DNA of 9,571 nucleotides from Akkermansiaceae bacterium UBA1506 (GTDB lineage Bacteria; Verrucomicrobiota; Verrucomicrobiia; Verrucomicrobiales; DEV007): NCBI GenBank assembly GCA_002323995.1, contig DCQY01000010.1, positions 777 through 10,347 on the forward strand. Direction: 5' to 3'. Shown here piece by piece: positions 1 to 5,778 of the stretch. Numbering within the stretch: the first letter of the stretch is position 1; every line of letters begins with the position of its first letter. The translations under genes and the position numbers were made by a program. A model generated the notes under the pieces. The model was not told the origin of the DNA and ran no database searches. It saw only the letters and a list, made by a program, of their open reading frames with translations.

Positions 1-626
1 CTACTACTGCTCAGGACAAAATGATCGCGGGAACCGCGTGGATCAGAGGCCAAGGTGTTGCGGTGTGCGGGGAGGAGGTAGCGTCGTTGACCATCGATCT
101 CCGTTTCTATCACACTAGCGTTAAGAATGAGTGGGCCGGTGTAGTGCATGGCCATTTCGACCGGCGTCCAGGTCCGGCCCCAGTCTGCACTAAAAGCACC
201 GACGAGGTGGGACTCCTCGCTGTTGCGCTGGGCGATGGAGCAGCGCATGCCGAAACACCAAACGATGTTTTGCTCTGGCTCTCGATAGAGCACAGGATTC
301 GCGTAAGCGAACTGGATGCCACCCTTCCTTACCGTGTGGTCAAAGACGGGAACGGGCTCCTCCCAGGTGTCGCCGTCGTCCTTCGAAATGGTAACGAAGA
401 TGTCGCCCATGTCCTTCTTGCCGCTGCGCATCGCGCCGTAGGCTACAATGAGATTCTTCTGCTTGTCGCCCTGGATGATGAAGGGCTGCCAGATGCGCCA
501 TGCCTGCGGGTGCTGTTCGACGCGCCGGATCACGCGGACGTCCGTGATATCGCCTTCATGATCTGCGCCACTCGCTTGGACGCCGCCTAAGGTCAGCATG
601 AATGAGGCGAGGATGATGAATCTCAT
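1..626 (-). CDS. Secreted sialidase/BNR-repeat family protein, N-terminal part (cut by window edge)
   Basis: The frame is open from an ATG at 626-624 to the left edge (208 codons), so the C-terminus and stop lie outside. Residues 1 to about 21 look like a Sec signal peptide: M-R-F, a hydrophobic stretch (IILASFMLTLGG), then an A-S-G-A-type cleavage site. Two Asp-box (BNR) motifs of the form S-x-D-x-G-x-x-W are visible: SKDDGDTW at residues 81-88 and SADWGRTW at 146-153. Asp boxes mark blade turns of the six-bladed propeller in the sialidase superfamily, whose members hydrolyse glycosidic bonds of sialic acids or other sugars. Many PVC paralogues carry this fold with unknown substrates, so true sialidase activity is not established. 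No Shine-Dalgarno sequence precedes the ATG. The gene is divergent from the heme/PmoA-like gene, 149 bp away, and the two signal peptides begin alike (MRFI/MRFV). Family confidence is good; substrate is unknown. Confidence 0.8.
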   Translation of the reverse strand, partial: MRFIILASFMLTLGGVQASGADHEGDITDVRVIRRVEQHPQAWRIWQPFIIQGDKQKNLIVAYGAMRSGKKDMGDIFVTISKDDGDTWEEPVPVFDHTVRKGGIQFAYANPVLYREPEQNIVWCFGMRCSIAQRNSEESHLVGAFSADWGRTWTPVEMAMHYTGPLILNASVIETEIDGQRRYLLPAHRNTLASDPRGSRDHFVLSSS

Positions 627-775
627 GTTGAATGGTTACTGACAGGAATTCTCTTTTTCAAGGAGTTCTTATCGGCGCATCGATCCTAACGGGATTGCGG
701 GGATGCAACTTTAACTTCTTTCCTTTAAAATCAAATCCCCTGAGGTGATCGACAATTTACCTCGAAATAAAAGCG
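627..775. promoter_or_regulatory. Divergent intergenic region serving two secreted-protein genes
   Basis: This 149-bp stretch must hold the promoters of both the sialidase-like gene (minus) and the heme/PmoA-like gene (plus). I found no convincing sigma-70 -35/-10 pair on either strand. A small hairpin can form 12 nt before the plus-strand ATG: GAGGTG at 742-747 pairs with TACCTC at 758-763 (one G-U pair, 10-nt loop). GGGGAT (699-704) and ATCCCC (735-740) form a second, looser inverted repeat. The shared region suggests possible co-regulation, which is inference. Confidence 0.4.
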
Positions 776-3700
776 ATGAGATTTGTTTTCTGCTGCTTAG
801 CCTTCATGCTAAGTCATGCCACCAAAGCCGATGACTTTCCTTTGGTGCCTGATGATGTTGAGGTCATGTTGTTTGCTAAGGAGCCTCTCGTCAGGAATCC
901 TTGCGGTATAACCTTTGATAAAAAGGGGCGTCTATGCGTCGGAATGGGCCCACAGTATCGCAACCCGGATCCTGACACGCCGGGCGATGCTGTCTGGATA
1001 CTATTGGATCAAGACGGTGATGGTGTGGCCGACGGACGCAAGGAATTTGCTACTGGCTTTAATGCTATTCAGAGTTTGGCATGGCGGGGTGATGCCTTGT
1101 GGGTTGCTAACGCGCCAGACCTCACCGTAGTGCGTGATTTGAATGGCGACGATGAGGCTGACGAATACATCAGACTCTACACTGACTTAGGAAACCTCGA
1201 GCATGGTCTACACGGCCTCAACTGGGGACCAGATGGCAAGCTGTATATGTCGAAAGGGAACTCCAAGGGACTTAATAACGCACCCGATCGCTTGGCTCCA
1301 AAACCCTTCTTGGAGCTGTGGGGGATGGAAGCACCGACTGGTTCGCCAGAGTTCCCTAAACCAATTACTTTCACGAAAAACAACTATCAGAAGAACTATC
1401 ACGAACCTTCCGATGACTGGGGGCTTTGTGGGGGGGTGCTGCGTTGCGATCCGGATGGTAGTAATTTGGAGATCGTCTCCCGAGGCTCCCGTAACCCGTT
1501 TGATATCGCCTACGACGATGGCTTCGACTGGTTAGGTACGGACAATGATCAGATTCATGGTGATAAGTTCTTTTCACCATTCTATGGAGCGCACTTTGGA
1601 TGGGGGCATCCATGGAGCTACGCTTGGGAAGGCAAACAGCATTGGCCATCTGCTCCTGCTGCTGGCCCGTTGTTTGAGGGTTCCGGAACTGGCGTGGTCT
1701 TCTTGGGGCTCTCACAATATCCTGACAAGTATCGCGGCGTGTTTTTGGTCAACGATTGGTTGAAACGTCAGGTTTATATCTATCGACCCACTTGGGATGG
1801 GGCTTGGATGAAGCCAGCTTCCGAGAAATTTGAACTTTTTGCCCATGCTGAGCGAGGACGTTCCATGGGTGCCAGCCATGGGCGTAGCTTCGACCCGGTG
1901 GATATCGAAGTCGGACCAGATGGAGCAATCTACATCTCAAGTTGGGGTCGTGAATATGGTGCTGTGGTCAAAGGTGGTGAGCAGCAAAATGAAGGCCGCA
2001 TATACAAGCTCTGGCCCAAAGCTGCCCCACCGCAAGCGCCGGACATCAAACGGGATCCCTGGAAGGATCTGAGTAGCCACCTTCCGGTGTGGCGCAGCAA
2101 CGCGCAGGAAGCATTAATCAAGAAAGGTCTACCTGCCGCAGGGCGGCTAAAGGAACTTGCGACTGATCCCACTGCGATCAAAGCCTTGCAAACGTGGGCA
2201 GCATGGACGCTGGGTCGCATAGCCCCGAATGAGTCAACAATCGACGACTGGTTTACTACAGCCCTGCGCCAAGAAGTTCTAAATTTACGCTTACAGTCAA
2301 TCAGGATCCTTGCACACCGCGCTCGATTGCGTGGAGAACATAAGTTGCCAGATGAGATCATCAATTTACTGGATGATGCTGAACCTCGCGTTCGACTAGA
2401 AGCAGTGCTGGCTTTGCGGCAAGCAAAGGACCGCAGCCAGAATACTGCACTATTAGAATTAGCTGCCAAAGAAAATGATCGCATCACTTATTACGCGACA
2501 TGGGGAGCCTTAGGTGACTTGATGACCAGAGAAGCGCGTAAAAGCTTATTAAAAGATGAGCGTGTTGGAGTGCGTCGCGCTGCCTTACTAAGCCTTTTAG
2601 AAGAAGATGCTTTGGACGATACCGAGGTGAAGGTCGTGAGTAATGATCCAGATATCATCACTGCCTCCCTCGCTTCTCAATGGCTGGGCGGCAAGACGAG
2701 GACACGTATCAAGGGGGCACCACTAAAGAACGACCGTGCGGCAACCGCATCTTCACTACTTTCTCCAACCGGTAAAATACCGACCGTGGAAGAAGTGATC
2801 CCCCTACTTTCAACAGCTAAGATTAAACGTGGTCGGGAGCTTTTCCTCAGCGCACAGGGAGCAGCTTGTGCCACCTGTCATCTGATGGAAGGCATAGGCA
2901 ATGCCTTTGCGCCTGACCTGTCCGATATTGGGACACGCGCAGATGCCAACTTCATCATTCGTGCCGTCTTAGAACCTAGCGCCGAGATCACCGAGGGCTT
3001 CGCTATGCAAACGGTGAAAACCAAAGACGGTAGGTCGACCGGTGGTATCGTGCTGGAAGAAAGTGGCCGTGCTTTGACCTTCGGGCAAATCGGCGGCAGT
3101 CAAGAGACTGTTTTGAAGTCAGATATCTTAAGCCGAGAAACTGCGGAGATTTCTGCTATGCCCCCTCTGGGCGCTCTAATGGCTCCGCAACAGATTGCAG
3201 ATCTTACCAAATATCTCATTTCCGCCAAATCTTCGAGTGAATCTTGGGGAGATCCCAAAACTGGCTGGTATCTTGAAGCCTATGAGGACCGCCTGGCAAT
3301 TCGTCTCGATGGCTTGGAAGTCTTAAGCTATTTCTTCAAACATGAGGAAACGAAACGGCCATTCTTTGCCCACGTGAAGACACCAACAGGCATTCAGGTA
3401 ACGCGCAATTTTCCGCCCATTGAAGGAACGGATCCTGTAGACCACGGCTACATGCATCCCGGTCTTTCGTTAGGTTTTTCTAATATCAACGGCGAAAATT
3501 TCTGGCACAACGATCGTGGAGGCTTGGTAGTCAGCGAAGGCTTTGAGGGCGAGCCTCTGATAACGAATTCCTCTGCCAGTTTCAGTGTGAAGAATCGCTA
3601 TTTAGGGAAAGATGGTAAGATGGTCTGTCTGGAAATCGCCAGTTACGAACTCACAAAGAACTCTGATGGCTACCTCATCAGCATGGAGACTAGTTTTACC

Positions 3701-4126
3701 TCAGACGAAGCACTTGTCTTTGGGGTAAAAGAAGAAATGGGCATGGCTTTGCGCATAGCCTCGCCCATTCGCGTTAAGAAAGGTGACGGAAGCATAGCAA
3801 GTGCTAGTGGTGGAGTGAATGAGAAAGGCACTTGGGGCAAGACCGATGATTGGTGGGACTATCACGGCCCGCTGAAGAAGCGCAGTGTTGGTCTGCATAT
3901 TATGTCAGGAAAAGGCAATCCGCCGATATGGGCGCATAGCCGGGATTATGGATTGCTCGTAGCCAACCCTTTCCCCGTCGACGTGAAGGAGAACCGCGAC
4001 AAGACTACAGTAATTGATGCCGGCGAGACCTTCCGACTCCGCTTTGGTATCCAAGTGCATGACACGGCTGACCGTGCCAGCTACGATCCCAAGGCTGCCT
4101 ACGAGCGTTACCTAGCAAAACCATGA
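776..4126 (+). CDS. PVC-type secreted heme-binding (CxxCH) protein: dehydrogenase-like propeller, HEAT-like repeats, cytochrome c domain, C-terminal DUF6807/PmoA-like domain
   Basis: The protein has 1116 residues and starts at ATG 776 with a signal peptide (residues 1 to about 18, ending T-K-A). Residues of about 25-415 resemble the PVC 'putative membrane-bound dehydrogenase' domain. They include propeller-like strands such as GPDGKLYMSKGN (151-162) and D376-IEVGPDGAIYISSWG, plus two Ca-binding-like loops (D78-x-D80-G-D82-G and D121-x-N123-G-D125). Residues of about 430-670 are helical HEAT-like repeats. A PVC-type cytochrome c domain follows (about 680-815), with C698-A-T-C701-H702 and a likely distal ligand at M795 in MPPLG. 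Residues of about 823-1113 match DUF6807/PmoA-family proteins, with MHPGLSLGFSNINGENFW starting at M893 and a later RDYGLLVANPF. This family is named after methane oxygenase, but many members sit in sugar-catabolism loci. Periplasmic electron transfer coupled to carbohydrate oxidation is inferred. The start has no Shine-Dalgarno sequence. The frame is intact. Confidence 0.9.
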   Translation: MRFVFCCLAFMLSHATKADDFPLVPDDVEVMLFAKEPLVRNPCGITFDKKGRLCVGMGPQYRNPDPDTPGDAVWILLDQDGDGVADGRKEFATGFNAIQSLAWRGDALWVANAPDLTVVRDLNGDDEADEYIRLYTDLGNLEHGLHGLNWGPDGKLYMSKGNSKGLNNAPDRLAPKPFLELWGMEAPTGSPEFPKPITFTKNNYQKNYHEPSDDWGLCGGVLRCDPDGSNLEIVSRGSRNPFDIAYDDGFDWLGTDNDQIHGDKFFSPFYGAHFGWGHPWSYAWEGKQHWPSAPAAGPLFEGSGTGVVFLGLSQYPDKYRGVFLVNDWLKRQVYIYRPTWDGAWMKPASEKFELFAHAERGRSMGASHGRSFDPVDIEVGPDGAIYISSWGREYGAVVKGGEQQNEGRIYKLWPKAAPPQAPDIKRDPWKDLSSHLPVWRSNAQEALIKKGLPAAGRLKELATDPTAIKALQTWAAWTLGRIAPNESTIDDWFTTALRQEVLNLRLQSIRILAHRARLRGEHKLPDEIINLLDDAEPRVRLEAVLALRQAKDRSQNTALLELAAKENDRITYYATWGALGDLMTREARKSLLKDERVGVRRAALLSLLEEDALDDTEVKVVSNDPDIITASLASQWLGGKTRTRIKGAPLKNDRAATASSLLSPTGKIPTVEEVIPLLSTAKIKRGRELFLSAQGAACATCHLMEGIGNAFAPDLSDIGTRADANFIIRAVLEPSAEITEGFAMQTVKTKDGRSTGGIVLEESGRALTFGQIGGSQETVLKSDILSRETAEISAMPPLGALMAPQQIADLTKYLISAKSSSESWGDPKTGWYLEAYEDRLAIRLDGLEVLSYFFKHEETKRPFFAHVKTPTGIQVTRNFPPIEGTDPVDHGYMHPGLSLGFSNINGENFWHNDRGGLVVSEGFEGEPLITNSSASFSVKNRYLGKDGKMVCLEIASYELTKNSDGYLISMETSFTSDEALVFGVKEEMGMALRIASPIRVKKGDGSIASASGGVNEKGTWGKTDDWWDYHGPLKKRSVGLHIMSGKGNPPIWAHSRDYGLLVANPFPVDVKENRDKTTVIDAGETFRLRFGIQVHDTADRASYDPKAAYERYLAKP

Positions 4127-4138
4127 GCGATGAGCTAG

Positions 4139-4189
4139 GTCACGCCTTGCGTTTTGGTCGCTTGGCTTGGTAAAGCGAACCGGCGTCAC
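4139..4189. terminator. Compound hairpin between convergent genes, candidate terminator without U-tract
   Basis: Nested stems lie 12 nt after the stop of the heme/PmoA-like gene. The outer arm GTCACGCC (4139-4146) pairs with GGCGTCAC (4182-4189) with one mismatch. Inside it, GG (4156-4157) pairs with CC (4180-4181), and TCGCTT (4158-4163) pairs perfectly with AAGCGA (4173-4178) around a 9-nt loop, with one bulged A. The position between two convergent 3' ends suits a bidirectional terminator or 3'-end stabiliser. No T-run follows on either strand, so a classic intrinsic terminator is not shown. Confidence 0.35.
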
Positions 4190-4210
4190 TGGATTACAAT
4201 ATTGTTTCGA

Positions 4211-4236
4211 CTTAGCCGGAGCAAAGAGAGGCTAGG
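4211..4236. terminator. Second short hairpin at the convergent gene ends, weak terminator candidate
   Basis: CTTAGCC (4211-4217) can pair with GGCTAGG (4230-4236) over 7 bp with one wobble pair and a 12-nt loop. The right arm overlaps the stop codon of rmuC. On the plus strand it is followed by the pyrimidine-rich stretch CTTCCTTCTTT, which would make it a weak terminator for the heme/PmoA-like gene. The stem is short, so chance formation is possible. Confidence 0.25.
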
Positions 4237-5479
4237 CTTCCTTCTTTGGTAGGGTCGGCTGTTTCTCGATGGCTTTGGCTTCTGGGAGCGGCTCAGGTGC
4301 GGCGCTCTCGAGGGCTTCGAACTTTCGGGCTGTGACAAGCAAGCGACTTTCGACCGAACTGATAGCCTTGTTGTAGTGCCCTACGGTCTGATCGAGGCTT
4401 TTGCCTAGCTTGGCGAAGTGGTCGGAGACAACGCCGATACGCTCGTAGAGTTCTTTTCCCAGCGCGCTGATTTCCTTGGCTTCCCGTGCGATTGCTTCCT
4501 GTTGCCAGCCATACGCGATTGCTTTCAGCAAGGCAATTAAGGTGGTGGGCGTTGCCAGAATAACCTTGTTATCGACACCGAGTTCAATCAACTGCGGGTC
4601 TTGTTCTAGCGCGGCGCTGAATATTGTCTCATTCGGAATAAACAGAACGACAAACTCAGGTGCGTTATCAAATTGAGTCCAATAGGCCTTCGCGGAAAGT
4701 CCCTTGATATGGTCTCTGATATGCCGGGCATGGGCTTTCATTCTAATGTTCTGTTGTTCTGGGTCCTCAGCCTCGAGGGCATCTAGGTAGGCAGCCAGTG
4801 GCACTTTTGAATCAACCACAACTTGTCGTCCGTTGGGTAAATTAATCATCATATCCGGACGCTGACGCTGGCCATCCTCAGTATCAACTGAGGCCTGCTC
4901 TAGGAAATCGACGCGGTTGATCATGCCCGCCATCTCAACAGTACGGCGAAGCTGCATCTCGCCCCACTGCCCGCGGACTTGCGGGGCACGAAGCGCCTGG
5001 ACTAGGTTGCTCGTGGTTTTGCTTAGCTGCACCTGCGAATCTGCCAGCTGTTCAAGTTGTTGTTTCAGACTCGCATCTGTCCTAGTGCGACGTTCTTCAA
5101 TCTTCTCAACGCGTTCATTGAAAGCCTTCAGTGCGATATTAACTGGCTCCACTGTCTTATCGATCGCCTCCTGCCGTTTCTCTAAATCACCCTTTGCACC
5201 CTCTTGATATTTATCGAGAGTCGATTTGGCGAGGTTGAGGAAAGACTCGTTGTTTTTCGAGAGCGCCTCTGAAGAAAGTGCCTGAAAGCTCTCTTTTAAC
5301 TGCGCGCGAGCGTCCTCAAGCAGAGCGAGCTTCTCTTCGGCCGCTTTTGACTCGGCTGTCCGCTGCGCCTCGACGGCAGCCAATTTTTGACGTGTCCCAG
5401 CAATTTTCCCACTCAGCACGATGTAAACAACGATGGCACCAAGAAGAGTTCCAATACAGATCCCAATCAACATCTCCAT
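4232..5479 (-). CDS. rmuC: RmuC family protein (putative DNA recombination/inversion-limiting factor)
   Basis: The 415-residue product has an N-terminal membrane helix (about residues 3-23, LIGICIGTLLGAIVVYIVLS), a coiled coil of about residues 30-165 rich in K/E/Q/A, and the RmuC core (about 165-385). Conserved segments include RGQWGEMQLRRTVEMAGM from R169, PD (208-209) followed by VVVDSKVP with D223-x-K225 (a PD-(D/E)XK-like active-site pattern), LFIPNE (279-284), ILATPTTLIALL from I307, and the tail helix with HYNKAISSVESRLL. The last 25 residues are a Pro/Lys/Glu-rich tail. In E. coli, RmuC limits inversions at short inverted repeats; its biochemistry is poorly defined. The N-terminus M-E-M gives two possible ATGs six bases apart; the upstream one was taken, and neither has a properly spaced Shine-Dalgarno. 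The gene converges on the heme/PmoA-like gene and is probably transcribed alone. Confidence 0.93.
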   Translation of the reverse strand: MEMLIGICIGTLLGAIVVYIVLSGKIAGTRQKLAAVEAQRTAESKAAEEKLALLEDARAQLKESFQALSSEALSKNNESFLNLAKSTLDKYQEGAKGDLEKRQEAIDKTVEPVNIALKAFNERVEKIEERRTRTDASLKQQLEQLADSQVQLSKTTSNLVQALRAPQVRGQWGEMQLRRTVEMAGMINRVDFLEQASVDTEDGQRQRPDMMINLPNGRQVVVDSKVPLAAYLDALEAEDPEQQNIRMKAHARHIRDHIKGLSAKAYWTQFDNAPEFVVLFIPNETIFSAALEQDPQLIELGVDNKVILATPTTLIALLKAIAYGWQQEAIAREAKEISALGKELYERIGVVSDHFAKLGKSLDQTVGHYNKAISSVESRLLVTARKFEALESAAPEPLPEAKAIEKQPTLPKKEA

Positions 5480-5516
5480 ATTGGTTTATGAAGCCAAGAA
5501 GCTTTCGAAGGCAACA

Positions 5517-5546
5517 AAAGAAATGTCATTTTCAGGACATTTTTTT
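5517..5546. terminator. A/T-rich stem-loop with T-run, possible bidirectional terminator or rmuC leader element
   Basis: AAATGTC (5521-5527) pairs perfectly with GACATTT (5536-5542) around the 8-nt loop ATTTTCAG. The stem extends to 11 bp by pairing AAAG (5517-5520) with TTTT (5543-5546), including one G-U. On the plus strand it ends in a run of seven T. On the minus strand it is followed by CTTTTGTTG. It lies about 235 nt past the hydrolase stop and about 38 nt upstream of the rmuC ATG. It could therefore end hydrolase read-through or act in the rmuC leader. The low-GC stem makes strong termination doubtful. Confidence 0.4.
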
Positions 5547-5650
5547 CAAACAAGGGCATTAACAAAAGAAGCTAAATGATAGCTAGGGCGGAAGCCTCGA
5601 CTCATTTCCGGTGGCCGAAGCTAAGCAGTAGAATGAAGAGCGAAGAAGTA

Positions 5651-5687
5651 GACCCGCGCTGAAAGTGACTAGGACCGCGCTGAGAGT
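5651..5687. repeat. Short imperfect tandem direct repeat
   Basis: GACCCGCGCTGAAAGT (5651-5666) recurs as GACCGCGCTGAGAGT (5673-5687). The copies differ by one missing C and one A-to-G change, and they start 22 bp apart. A 22-bp offset is about two helical turns, so two copies of a protein-binding site are conceivable. No regulator is known and chance duplication is equally possible. Confidence 0.4.
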
Positions 5688-5778
5688 CTTCTTTGGCAGT
5701 CAGCCCGATATGGTTTTGCTGTGGTTAGCCCAGTGAAGAAGTGCGCTACGATTCGTTTTGATTTTAGGAGGATCCGCG

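Larger units (their letters stand above)
5480..5778. other. Gene-free interval between rmuC and the hydrolase gene
   Basis: No convincing coding frame was found in this 299-bp stretch on either strand. It holds the upstream region of rmuC and the 3' end of the hydrolase transcript, both on the minus strand. Visible elements are an A/T-rich hairpin with a T-run (5517-5546) and an imperfect direct repeat (5651-5687). No clear sigma-70 promoter for rmuC could be picked out. Confidence 0.5.

Noticed and set aside
21..590. 189-residue open frame on the plus strand
   Set aside because: It is antisense to the sialidase-like gene. The minus strand has a signal peptide and two Asp boxes across the same span; the plus frame has no recognisable domain.
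1930..2487. 185-residue open frame on the minus strand inside the heme/PmoA-like gene
   Set aside because: Antisense shadow of a well-supported coding region. The product is Ser/Arg/Ala-rich low-information sequence with no domain.
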